Assembly (NCBI GenBank): GCA_016235665.1
Contig: JACRJI010000016.1
Coordinates: 186,001 to 250,000 of the forward strand
Length of the DNA: 64,000 nt
Direction: 5' to 3'
From: a candidate division TA06 bacterium
Lineage (GTDB): Bacteria > Edwardsbacteria > AC1 > EtOH8
Part shown: one piece after another, positions 43,670 to 51,679 of the stretch
Layout of the letters: each line of letters opens with the position of its first letter
Position numbering within the stretch: position 1 is the stretch's first letter
The notes under the pieces: model-generated
Seen by the model: the letters and a program-made list of their open reading frames with translations, nothing else
Databases searched by the model: none
What the model was told of the DNA's origin: nothing
Position numbers and translations under genes: made by a program

Positions 43670-44281
43670 TCATTTCTGCCGGGGCGGATTGGCCTTCGGT
43701 GCTGCCGGGGGCGGGATGAATGTGATTCCCGCTTCTTTTCTCACCTGTTCGATGTCCAGGTCATTGATCCACTTGGGCAGGTTAACGAACATCTGGTGGA
43801 AGCCAAAGCCGCCACCGGTCATTTCCCTGATAGCTTCCTCCTTGCTCCAACCCTGGACCGTCACCCGGTATATGGCGCACATCGTCCCGGTGCGGTCGGA
43901 GCCGTGCTGACAATGGACCAGCACCGGAGTCCTGGCGCTGTCGGAGACAATTTTCAGGAACCTGACCGCTTCCTCTTTTTCCGGATGCCAGGCCACCATG
44001 TATATGTGTTCCCCGGCCGGGCCGGTATTCCCGAGCTCATCCTGGTCGGTGTGAAACGACCTTAGATTGACGACGGTCTTGATCCCCAGCTGTTTGAGGT
44101 TCTTCATTCCCTGGGAGTCGGGCTGGGCGCTGCGGTAAAGGTCATTACTTACCTGGAAAAGATTGGGCACCCCGGCCAGGCTCACCGGCTGGGCCCAGTT
44201 GTCGGGGCGGGGACGGCCGGGATTGCAGGTCAGGGTAATGACCGCAATCAAGAGCAGTCCTAAAACTGTGAATATTTTCAT
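43670..44281 (-). CDS. exported dual-specificity/tyrosine phosphatase-like protein
   Basis: 203 residues. N-terminal signal (about 1-19) ends in a cysteine (VITLTCN), possibly a lipobox. The catalytic loop HCQHGSDRTG has Cys124 and Arg130 (CX5R), with the preceding LGIKTVVNLRSFHTDQDEL typical of DSP/YopH-like atypical phosphatases. It probably removes phosphate from an extracytoplasmic target; phosphoinositide or protein substrates are both possible. The C-terminal tail is proline-rich. Confidence 0.82.
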   Translation of the reverse strand: MKIFTVLGLLLIAVITLTCNPGRPRPDNWAQPVSLAGVPNLFQVSNDLYRSAQPDSQGMKNLKQLGIKTVVNLRSFHTDQDELGNTGPAGEHIYMVAWHPEKEEAVRFLKIVSDSARTPVLVHCQHGSDRTGTMCAIYRVTVQGWSKEEAIREMTGGGFGFHQMFVNLPKWINDLDIEQVRKEAGITFIPPPAAPKANPPRQK

Positions 44282-44310
44282 TATATTTCCGGCCGGTTAG
44301 TGGCCAAATA

Positions 44311-45501
44311 TTACCTTTGTCCCTTTATACCGTGAATACTTAAATATTCTTTTGCCAGCTCCGCCAGCAGTTTTGCCCCTTTGGGCAGCACCTCTTCATC
44401 AATGTTGAATCTGGGGTGGTGCCAAGGGTAGGCCGTACTGTTGTTCTTGCAACTTCCCAGTCTTAAGAAAGCGCCGTGAGCCTTTTGTAGAAAATAGGCA
44501 AAATCCTCGCCGCCCATCAAAGGGTCATTAATATATACCACGGCCGGACGGCCCAGCAGGCGGCTGGCAACGGCCTCGGAAAAATCGATCATCCTGGGAT
44601 CATTGTGCAGCACCGGATATCCCCGTTCATATTCCACAGTCGCTGTAAGACCGTTGGCCCGGGCCGTGTTTTCTGCGATCTGTTTGATCCAAACCGGTAT
44701 CATCTTCCAGGTATGGCGGTCAATGGACCGGGCGGTGCCCTCCAGCAAAGCGGTCTCGGGGATGATGTTGTGCTTGGTGCCGGAGACGAACCTGCCCACG
44801 GTGATCACCGCCGGCTGGGCCGGATCAACCCTTCGGCTGGCGATGGTCTGCAAAGCCGCTACCATCTGGGCCCCGGTGGTTATGGGATCCAGGCAGTTGT
44901 GGGGCCGGGCGGCGTGCCCGCCTTTACCCCTGATGGTGATCTTGAAATTGTCGGAGGCGGCCATCATCGGGCCCTGGCGCAAACCGATCCTGCCCGAAGG
45001 CAGGGATGAGTCCAGATGCAGACCGAAGACCGCATGGACCTTGGGATCCTCCAAAGCGCCGGAGGCGATCATCCCCAGCGCCCCGCCCGGCGGCGTCTCC
45101 TCGCCCGGCTGGAACAATAGCTTGATGCTGCCTTTAAGTTGATCCTTGTTGCCGGCCAGGATCGAAGCCGCCCCCAGCAGCATAGCGCAATGTCCGTCGT
45201 GGCCGCAGGCATGCATTTTTCCGGGATTCCGGGAGTGGTAGGAAACATCGTTTTCCTCCTGCACCGGCAGGGCGTCCATGTCGGCCCTAAGGGCCACGGT
45301 CCTTCCCGGGCCTTTGCCGTTTAGGAGGCCGGTCACACCGGTCCCGCCTACTCCGGTCTTCACCTGCCAGCCCAGGCGCCTCAATTCCCCGGCAATGGCC
45401 TTGGAGGTCAGGACCTCGTTGAAGGAAAGCTCCGGAGCTGAGTGTATCCTGCGTCTCCAGGTGATGACGTAATTTTTAAGCTGACTGTCTGAGGTTTTCA
45501 T
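44311..45501 (-). CDS. M20 family amidohydrolase (N-acyl amino acid / hippurate hydrolase type)
   Basis: 396 residues, with the ALRADMDALPV segment (about 70-80), HACGHDGH (97-104, metal ligands), PGEETPPGG and the C-terminal YINDPLMGGEDFAYF. M20D enzymes hydrolyse N-acyl or indole-amino-acid conjugates, or carbamoyl substrates. No signal peptide, so cytoplasmic. About 30 nt after its stop the phosphatase gene begins. Confidence 0.9.
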   Translation of the reverse strand: MKTSDSQLKNYVITWRRRIHSAPELSFNEVLTSKAIAGELRRLGWQVKTGVGGTGVTGLLNGKGPGRTVALRADMDALPVQEENDVSYHSRNPGKMHACGHDGHCAMLLGAASILAGNKDQLKGSIKLLFQPGEETPPGGALGMIASGALEDPKVHAVFGLHLDSSLPSGRIGLRQGPMMAASDNFKITIRGKGGHAARPHNCLDPITTGAQMVAALQTIASRRVDPAQPAVITVGRFVSGTKHNIIPETALLEGTARSIDRHTWKMIPVWIKQIAENTARANGLTATVEYERGYPVLHNDPRMIDFSEAVASRLLGRPAVVYINDPLMGGEDFAYFLQKAHGAFLRLGSCKNNSTAYPWHHPRFNIDEEVLPKGAKLLAELAKEYLSIHGIKGQR

Positions 45502-45561
45502 GGTAGCTTATATCTTGTTGCTGGCCTTTGTTTCTGCGTCTCAGGAAAGCATGACATAAGT

Positions 45562-46398
45562 TCAGCCCGCCGCCTGGTTCTTGCCCCCTGCCTTGGCCCG
45601 GTACAGTGCCTTGTCGGCGCTGTCCAACAGACCGTTATGGTTGTCGGAGTCGTCGCCCAGGCTGGCCACCCCGATGCTGGCGGTTATTTTGCCCTTGGGC
45701 ATCACCGACTGGTTGGGAAACCTGTATTCAGCGATCTTCTGGCAGATCCGGCTGGCGATTATCAGCGCCCCCTTCTTTTTGGTGGATGGCAGTATGATGG
45801 CGAATTCCTCGCCCCCATAGCGGGCCGCCGTGTCCACCTTGCGCACCGCCCTTTTAAGAACCTTGGATATCTCTACCAAAAGCAGGTCCCCGGCTATGTG
45901 CCCGTTGGTGTCGTTGTATATCTTGAAGTCGTCCAGGTCCAGCATCAGCAGGGATAGCGAAAGCTGGTAGCGCCGGGCCCTCTCCACTTCTTCCTCGAAC
46001 CGGTCCTGAAAATAGCGGTGATTGTAAAGCCCGGTCAAACCATCGGTCACCGCCGAGAGCAGTGTCTTTTCGTAGAGGTCCATCTCTATCACCTTGGGGT
46101 TTTCCAGCTTCTGCTGCAGGTTGGTGAAATAATCCAGCAGCGAAACCCGGATCCCCACGTTGCGGCCTAGCTTGGAAGCCAGCTCCAGCTTGTGCTTTAA
46201 AATGTTCTCCCAGTGGCTGCGGGCCTGCCCCTCGCTGAAACGCAGATGGGTCAGGGTGTAGATCAGGTCCCCGTAGAGGCTTGAGGTTTTGTCTATGAAT
46301 CCGGCTTCCATAAGTTTGACCACCTCTTCTGTCTCTCCGTGGTCCTTGCCCAATACTTCAATGATCTCCTTGGTGAACCCATCTTTTTTAGACTTCAT
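45562..46398 (-). CDS. GGDEF diguanylate cyclase, single domain plus helical N-terminus
   Basis: 278 residues. Residues about 1-110 are helical with no recognised sensor domain; about 115-275 form a GGDEF domain with DGLTGLYNHRYF and active-site GGEEF (195-199). An I-site RxxD (RKVD, 186-189) is intact, so product inhibition is likely. No EAL domain and no membrane helix. It would make cyclic di-GMP in the cytoplasm. Confidence 0.93.
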   Translation of the reverse strand: MKSKKDGFTKEIIEVLGKDHGETEEVVKLMEAGFIDKTSSLYGDLIYTLTHLRFSEGQARSHWENILKHKLELASKLGRNVGIRVSLLDYFTNLQQKLENPKVIEMDLYEKTLLSAVTDGLTGLYNHRYFQDRFEEEVERARRYQLSLSLLMLDLDDFKIYNDTNGHIAGDLLLVEISKVLKRAVRKVDTAARYGGEEFAIILPSTKKKGALIIASRICQKIAEYRFPNQSVMPKGKITASIGVASLGDDSDNHNGLLDSADKALYRAKAGGKNQAAG

Positions 46399-46631
46399 TG
46401 TGCACCTCGTTATTTAAGGTAAACTTTGAGGAACAGTTTATCCAGTCATTCGAGATAGTTCACTGTTGGCCGGTAATTTAATTGATTTTCTGGTGGCCGT
46501 GAATTATTCCTGCCTTCCACTCCTGCGTCCCGCCAGATACTGAGCCGCCAGACTGAGACCTGCCGAATTCATATTCGAAGGGTGGCGGGACTTCGGCGTG
46601 CAAGCTGGTTTCCTTATATTTATTCAGCGCC
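46399..46631. repeat. intergenic REP-like inverted repeat
   Basis: 233 nt between the GGDEF gene and the cysteine desulfurase gene with no supported frame. GTCCCGCCA (46527-46535) and TGGCGGGAC (46583-46591) pair to form a long hairpin with a 47-nt loop that contains a GCCGAATTC segment. This could be a REP element or a small RNA; there is no good promoter to decide. Confidence 0.45.
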
Positions 46632-47825
46632 TTAGCTGGATTTACCGTCAATCCGGCAGCTTTCCTTGGGAGCGATGGGCGACATCTGACGCAACCGGGT
46701 AATGATGGCCGGCAATTCGGCTATCACGTAGTCCACCTCCTGCTCGGTGTTCTCCCGCCCCAAGCTGAAGCGCACCGATCCCTGGGCCGTTTCGGTGGGC
46801 ACCCCCATGGCGGCCAGCACGTGCGACGGCTCCAGTGACCCTGAGGTGCAGGCCGAGCCCGAAGAGGCGGCTATGCCCTTGATGTCCAGCGACAGCAGAA
46901 TGGACTCGCCTTCTATGAATTCAAAGCTGATGTTAAGGGTGCCCGGCAGTCCCTGGGTCATGGAGCCGTTGCGCTTGATGTGGGTGATGTTTTTCTGCAA
47001 ACCCTGCCACAGCCGTTCCCTCAAGTCCGTCAGTTTTATGGTTTGGGATTCTCTTTCTCCGGCCGCCAGTTCGGCCGCTTTGGCTAAAGCAACTATACCC
47101 GCCACGTTCTCGGTGCCGGCCCGGCGGTTCTTCTCATGTCCGCCGCCGTGGATCAGCGAATGAAGCCTGGTGCCCTTTTTAATGTAAAGCGCCCCCACCC
47201 CTTTGGGAGCGTATATCTTATGCCCGGAGATGGAAAGCAGATCCACTCCCAGTTTTTTAACGTCGGTCTCTATCTTGCCAAAGGTTTGGATGGCATCGGC
47301 ATGGAAAAAGGCATTCTGGGAATGACAGATGGCGGCGATCTCAGCCAGGGGCTGGATGGTTCCCACCTCGTTGTTGGCATGCATCACGGAGACCAGGGAA
47401 GTTTCAGGCGTGACCGCCTTTTTCAAGGCATCCAGGTCCAGCAATCCTTCGGAGTCAACCCCGATGTAAACAGGTTTTGCTCCGTGATATTTTTCCAGAT
47501 ATTCAAATGAATGCAGCACCGCATGATGTTCTATCTTGGAAGTGACCAGGCCAGGCCGGCCGGGCCTATTAGCAAAAAACACGCCTTTGATGGCGTGGTT
47601 GTCCGCTTCGGTGCCGGAGCCGGTGAAGACTATCTCCGAGGGTTCGCAATTCAACACCGCGGCTATCTTCCGGCGGGATTCTTCCAGGGCCTGGCGGGAC
47701 GCCAGGCCTTGAGTGTGAAGGCTGGAGGCGTTGCCGAATCCGTTCTGATAGAAGGGCAGCATGGCCTCCAGCACTTCGGGACGCACCGGGGTGGTGGCAT
47801 TGTGGTCAAAATATATAGCTGGCAT
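46632..47825 (-). CDS. cysteine desulfurase (IscS/NifS family)
   Basis: 397 residues. YFDHNATTPVRPEVLEAMLPF, GSGTEADNHAI, the HHAV segment, ISGHKIYAPKGVG (PLP lysine) and SSGSACTSGSLEPSH (active-site cysteine on the mobile loop). It supplies persulfide sulfur for Fe-S clusters or tRNA thiolation. No iscU or thiI neighbour is seen. Ribosome site GGGAGG is about 6 nt before the ATG. Confidence 0.94.
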   Translation of the reverse strand: MPAIYFDHNATTPVRPEVLEAMLPFYQNGFGNASSLHTQGLASRQALEESRRKIAAVLNCEPSEIVFTGSGTEADNHAIKGVFFANRPGRPGLVTSKIEHHAVLHSFEYLEKYHGAKPVYIGVDSEGLLDLDALKKAVTPETSLVSVMHANNEVGTIQPLAEIAAICHSQNAFFHADAIQTFGKIETDVKKLGVDLLSISGHKIYAPKGVGALYIKKGTRLHSLIHGGGHEKNRRAGTENVAGIVALAKAAELAAGERESQTIKLTDLRERLWQGLQKNITHIKRNGSMTQGLPGTLNISFEFIEGESILLSLDIKGIAASSGSACTSGSLEPSHVLAAMGVPTETAQGSVRFSLGRENTEQEVDYVIAELPAIITRLRQMSPIAPKESCRIDGKSS

Positions 47826-47945
47826 AAAAAGCCTCCCTGATGAATTTTTTGCCGTTTCTAATCCAATGTCTGAAACGGCCAGTCAAAGATATTAAGAGGC
47901 ATACTGGCAGATCCCGGGGCATTTTCCCGGTTCTTGAAGAAACGG

Positions 47946-48254
47946 CTACTGCTGCCCGAGCAGTCCTTTGCGCACCGCTTCCTTCTTGCTTTCCAGAGTC
48001 AGCACCTTGTCAACCCGGTCATCTATCCGGATGTTGGTGGACACCCGTAATGCCCCGGAAAGCAGGCATTTCTGGTGCATGGCCTGTGCCACCGCCAGAA
48101 TATCATCCAAACTGCCTTCCAGGTTTGTGCCCATGGCCGTGATCTCGTACTTAAGGCCGGAACTGCGGGCCAGCCTGATGGCATCCACCACAAACTCGGA
48201 GATGCTGGGATTTAACGTCCCTATCGGGGTTACGCTGATCTCTGCTACCGGCAT
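47946..48254 (-). CDS. thiamine-binding/MTH1187-like small protein (DUF77 family)
   Basis: 102 residues. AEISVTPIGTLNPSISEFVVDAIRLARSSGLKYEITAMGTNLEG matches the YkoF/MTH1187 fold, which binds thiamine-like ligands. Cytoplasmic. Good ribosome site (AAGGAG, about 8 nt). Role by family only. Confidence 0.85.
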   Translation of the reverse strand: MPVAEISVTPIGTLNPSISEFVVDAIRLARSSGLKYEITAMGTNLEGSLDDILAVAQAMHQKCLLSGALRVSTNIRIDDRVDKVLTLESKKEAVRKGLLGQQ

Positions 48255-48304
48255 CGGGATGTCTCCTTAAGAAGTTATTTCTTGTCCCGGCGGGGCTAAT
48301 GGAA

Positions 48305-48439
48305 CTACTTCTTGGCTGCAGCTGTCTTTTTTACCGATTTGGCAGTGAGGTGCAGCACCTTCTTGCGTTCCTGTTTCTTGACCCGGGCTATTTTGAATTT
48401 AAGTCTCTGTCTTTTCTGTTTGTTCTTGCTTCTGGCCAT
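48305..48439 (-). CDS. very small basic protein (44 aa), unknown
   Basis: 44 residues, more than one third lysine and arginine (begins MARSKNKQKRQRLKFKIARV, ends TAAAKK). A strong ribosome site (AGGAGC, about 7 nt before the ATG at 48439) and the separate spacing from both neighbours support translation. It resembles small ribosome- or RNA-associated proteins in composition, but I cannot place it in a family. Confidence 0.65.
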   Translation of the reverse strand: MARSKNKQKRQRLKFKIARVKKQERKKVLHLTAKSVKKTAAAKK

Positions 48440-48454
48440 TTTGATGCTCCTGTG

Positions 48455-48580
48455 AATTTAGTTGTTTATCGTTCAGTGTATTTTTCTGATTGGAGAATTA
48501 ACCTGGATTATTTTGGTGAACGCAGACGCCGTAGTGAGCGTTAGTCGAACTATTAACTCAGATTAAAATGATTTATCTTG
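48455..48580. repeat. short periodic and dispersed repeats upstream of the 44-aa gene
   Basis: GTT units at 48464 and 48471 (next 48478) look like a short decayed 7-nt tract. At about 48533-48555 a TAGTGAGCGTTAGTCGAACT element begins; a near copy lies at 25196-25218. No gene is supported here. Confidence 0.45.
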
Positions 48581-48642
48581 AGTACCAGACAACTTGAATG
48601 CAACAATTCCTGTCCTTCCTGGTTTCCTTACAATAACCGTCC

Positions 48643-49131
48643 CTAATCTTCCATGCTCCTGTCCCGCTTGAAGAACTTCAGCCAGTCGGCCACGTCGGCC
48701 TTCTGGGGTTTTTCATCGGACTGGGACAAACCGGCCAATATTTTTTCCGCTTTTTGGGCGAAAGCGGACGAGCCCATTGTCTCCACATTCCGCCTTTTGG
48801 CGAAGCTGGACACCTGGTTGTCGGAGCTGATCACCAGCAGCCGGCCTTTGTCACTGCAGGTCTGGACCCTTTTCCGGATGTCATCGTCGGCCGTTTTGGG
48901 GAAGGCCGAATAGGCCGTCTTTATTCCCTGGACCGTCTGCTGTCTGGGCTGGGATGATTCTTTTGGCCCGTCAAAGACCACCAGTACTTCCTGGCCGGTG
49001 GCTTTCTTGTAGCGCCTCAGCAAGTCCAGCAGGCGCTCCCGGCCTTTCTGCTGGTTCTGTATCAGGATCGGCCGCACTTCTTTCCAGGCGAAAGCCAGGT
49101 TGTATCCGTCGATTATCAATGATCGCGGCAT
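48643..49131 (-). CDS. YacP-type NYN-domain ribonuclease
   Basis: 162 residues. PRSLIIDGYNLAFAWKEVRP with the conserved DGYN aspartate, VLVVFDGPKES and LLVISSDNQVSSFA (DN acid pair) are YacP/Rae1-like NYN features. Characterised relatives cleave ribosome-associated mRNA or rRNA. Cytoplasmic. It follows the S41 protease by 22 nt. Confidence 0.88.
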   Translation of the reverse strand: MPRSLIIDGYNLAFAWKEVRPILIQNQQKGRERLLDLLRRYKKATGQEVLVVFDGPKESSQPRQQTVQGIKTAYSAFPKTADDDIRKRVQTCSDKGRLLVISSDNQVSSFAKRRNVETMGSSAFAQKAEKILAGLSQSDEKPQKADVADWLKFFKRDRSMED

Positions 49132-49152
49132 GATGAAAAGATCAGATCAGGA

Positions 49153-50748
49153 TCACTTGTTCTGCCCGGTCTGCAGCAGTTTGTTCAGGTCCTTGTGCTG
49201 TTCCAGCAGTTCCACCGCCTTCTGCACCTGGGCGTCTCCCTCCAGCAGGAACGCGGTCATAGCCTTGTCGCCGTAAAGCTTGGAAAGCAGCTCCCGCTTG
49301 ATGCCCTTTTTGATGTAGGCTTCGCTTTCCTTGAAATCCTGTTCTGTGTACTCGAACTTTTCATCGGCCAAAAGTTTTTTGAACTCGGCCAGCATGGGAG
49401 CGTCCACTTCCAGGGTCTGAGGAAGATCCTTGCGGGTGACCGTATATTTGACCGCAAACTTGAAGAACAGCGTTTTGCGCTCCAGGTTGCTCTCCAGTTT
49501 CTTTAAAAGGGGCAGGTCCACCTTGACGTCGGGGATGATGCCGCCGCCGCCGTAGACCGTGCGCTTAAGCCCGCCCAGGGTGGTGAACTTCTCCTTGGGA
49601 GCGGTGGAATCCTCCTCCAGGCTGTCCAGCTCGCCCGACTGCCAGGCGCTGTTGTCCCGGTGGATGCAGCGCCCCGAAGGGGTGTAGTATTTGGCGGTGG
49701 TCAGTTTATATGCAATGGAATCGTTCAATTCGACAATGTTCTGAACAGATCCCTTACCAAAGCTTGTTTGGCCTAATATCAAAGCACGGTCCCAGTCTTG
49801 CAATGCGCCGGCCACGATCTCGGAGGCTGAGGCCGAGCCTTGGTTGATCAGCACCACCATCGATCCTTTTTTAGGTCCGTATAATGGTTGTCCCAAATTG
49901 TCATAATTTTGTTTATATGCATTATAGGTCATGTTTGACCTTGGCATTCGCCCTTTGGTAAATACTACAAGAGAACTATCTTTTAGAAAATCACTTGAAA
50001 CATCAACTGCCTCGTTTAATTGCCCCCCAGGATTACCTCGAAGGTCTAATATCAACTGTTTCATTCCTTGATTCTCTAAGTCCTTGATAGCAGTAGCCAA
50101 ATCATCACCGGTTTTCTTAGACATAAAATTAGCCAGCCAAATATAACCGGTTTTATTCTTAATCAAACCATAATACGGAATACTCTTAATTTCTATAAGC
50201 TCTCTGGTTATTTCAAAATCCATTGGCTGATCCACACCTTCGCGCTGGATTGCGATAGTAACTTTAGTCCCTGGTCTTCCCCGTAACTTGCTAATAGCCC
50301 CGTCAGTGGTAATCCCACGCGTGGATATATTATCAATTTTAACTATTCTGTCTCCAGCCTGAATACCTAATCGAGATGCAGGTGTTCCAGCCATGGGGGC
50401 AATAACTGTTAGCCAACTATCCCGAATGTCTATTTGGATACCCAGCCCACCAAAAGATCCTTCTGTACTTACTTTCAAATCATTAAAAGCTTTAGGATTT
50501 AAAAAGTTTGAATGGGGATCTAGACTCTCTAACATCCCCTTTATAGCACCGTATATCAATTTCTGAGGGTCTGGAGTTACCACGTAGTTTGAATAAATTT
50601 TATAGTATGCTTCCCGGAACATTGCTAAGCTACGCACGACATCGTCGGTCAACTGACTTTGGGCATACAGGGCGAACATTCCCCCGGCCACCATGCTGAA
50701 CACGGCAATGCCGGCGATCAGCGTAAAAAGCTTGCGCTTGGTGATCAT
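49153..50748 (-). CDS. S41 carboxy-terminal processing protease
   Basis: 531 residues from the ATG at 50748, preceded by GGAAGGG; the frame is open seven codons more, but the ribosome site would then be inside it. One N-terminal helix (about 7-27) anchors it in the inner membrane. A PDZ domain (about 100-185; GGLGIQIDIRDSWLTVIAPMAGTPASRLG) precedes the S41 catalytic domain with GSASASEIVAGAL (serine) and GQTSFGKGSVQ (lysine). It acts in the periplasm. The stretch from about 49860 to 50630 is much more AT-rich than the rest of the gene. Confidence 0.93.
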   Translation of the reverse strand: MITKRKLFTLIAGIAVFSMVAGGMFALYAQSQLTDDVVRSLAMFREAYYKIYSNYVVTPDPQKLIYGAIKGMLESLDPHSNFLNPKAFNDLKVSTEGSFGGLGIQIDIRDSWLTVIAPMAGTPASRLGIQAGDRIVKIDNISTRGITTDGAISKLRGRPGTKVTIAIQREGVDQPMDFEITRELIEIKSIPYYGLIKNKTGYIWLANFMSKKTGDDLATAIKDLENQGMKQLILDLRGNPGGQLNEAVDVSSDFLKDSSLVVFTKGRMPRSNMTYNAYKQNYDNLGQPLYGPKKGSMVVLINQGSASASEIVAGALQDWDRALILGQTSFGKGSVQNIVELNDSIAYKLTTAKYYTPSGRCIHRDNSAWQSGELDSLEEDSTAPKEKFTTLGGLKRTVYGGGGIIPDVKVDLPLLKKLESNLERKTLFFKFAVKYTVTRKDLPQTLEVDAPMLAEFKKLLADEKFEYTEQDFKESEAYIKKGIKRELLSKLYGDKAMTAFLLEGDAQVQKAVELLEQHKDLNKLLQTGQNK

Positions 50749-51011
50749 GATCTTATTCCCTTCCTCCATATTTTTGGAGTCCTTTTTGAACTTGACTTTT
50801 GGATTGAATAACCATTTTCACAGAGAGCCTCAAAGCGTGCCCTGAGCTGCCAGGATGAGCCGATGGGCTGAGTTTATCGAAGCCCAGCCGAAGGGGGCAC
50901 AAAGGGATAATTGCTAATATTATTCACTCTGTTGGCTTTGTGTCTTAGTGTGATAGAAATCCAGGGCCCTGCCTAAAAGTTAAAAAGACAAACTGTACTG
51001 TTTTAACTGGA
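50749..51011. repeat. gene-free region with REP-like elements
   Basis: 263 nt. A GGGCT...AGCCC hairpin at 50865-50885 holds GAGTTTATCGAAG (50870-50882), which recurs in inverted orientation at 55321-55333. A weak 7-nt periodicity appears at 50783-50810. No gene or promoter was recognised. Confidence 0.5.
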
Positions 51012-51677
51012 TTACTTTAAACGATTGTGCACCAGCTGCCGGACCGCTGCCTGGATCACGTCCGGGGGGAAGCTCCCGTCCAGAACCTTTACCCTGTCCG
51101 GGTCGGCCTTGGCTATGGCCAAAAATCCCCGCCGGACCTTTTGGTGGAATGCCTTCTGCTGCCGCTCCATCCTGTCCAGTGCCCGTTTTCTTTTGGAGGC
51201 CCGGGCAAATCCCTGTTCCACCGGCAGGTCAAAGACCAGGGTCAGCCTGGGCCAGCACCCGCCCACCGCTATCTGGTTCAGCCGGCTGATCATCTCCAGG
51301 TCCATTCCCCGTCCGTAGCCCTGGTAGGCGGTGGAGGAATCGGCAAAGCGGTCGCAGATCACGATCCGTCCCGCCTTCAGCGCCGGGATTATCACCTGGG
51401 CCAGGTGCTGGGCCCGCGAGGCTTCCAGCAGCAGCAGTTCGGCCAGCGGGGACATGTGGTGGTTCCTGGAATCCAGCAGGACCTTGCGGATTTTCTCGGC
51501 GATAGGCGTCCCGCCCGGCTCCCGGGTGACTATGACCTGATGCCCCCGGCTCTTCAGCCACTTGGCCAGAAGCATGGCCTGGGTGGTCTTGCCGCAACCC
51601 TCGATTCCCTCAAAGCTGACAAACAAACCCTTGGAATTCTGAATTCTGAATTCGGAATTCTGAATTCGGCGAGACAT
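51012..51677 (-). CDS. tmk: thymidylate kinase
   Basis: 221 residues. P-loop FEGIEGCGKTTQ (residues 22-33), ICDRFADSSTAYQGYGR and the LID region (about 150-165). It phosphorylates dTMP. The first 17 residues (RIQNSEFRIQNSK) are encoded by heptamer tract I and would not be needed; removing them gives the usual length of about 205. The ATG lies 2 nt after the inositol-phosphate synthase stop, so translation by coupling through the tract is likely. Confidence 0.95.
   Translation of the reverse strand: MSRRIQNSEFRIQNSKGLFVSFEGIEGCGKTTQAMLLAKWLKSRGHQVIVTREPGGTPIAEKIRKVLLDSRNHHMSPLAELLLLEASRAQHLAQVIIPALKAGRIVICDRFADSSTAYQGYGRGMDLEMISRLNQIAVGGCWPRLTLVFDLPVEQGFARASKRKRALDRMERQQKAFHQKVRRGFLAIAKADPDRVKVLDGSFPPDVIQAAVRQLVHNRLK
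51630..51669 (-). repeat. heptamer-periodic tract I at the tmk N-terminus
   Basis: Five GAATTC hexamers at 51634, 51641, 51648, 51655 and 51662, each followed by one variable base (T, T, G, T, G). Because three heptamers equal seven codons, the peptide itself repeats with period seven (RIQNSEF twice). Confidence 0.9.
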
Positions 51678-51679
51678 GA

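Noticed and set aside
46399-46631. Small RNA gene in the GGDEF-desulfurase spacer
   Set aside because: The inverted repeat is clear but no promoter or terminator U-tract accompanies it, so it is listed only as a repeat.
4831-51669. Repeat tracts as CRISPR arrays
   Set aside because: The unit is 7 nt with no repeat-spacer alternation, and no cas genes are present.
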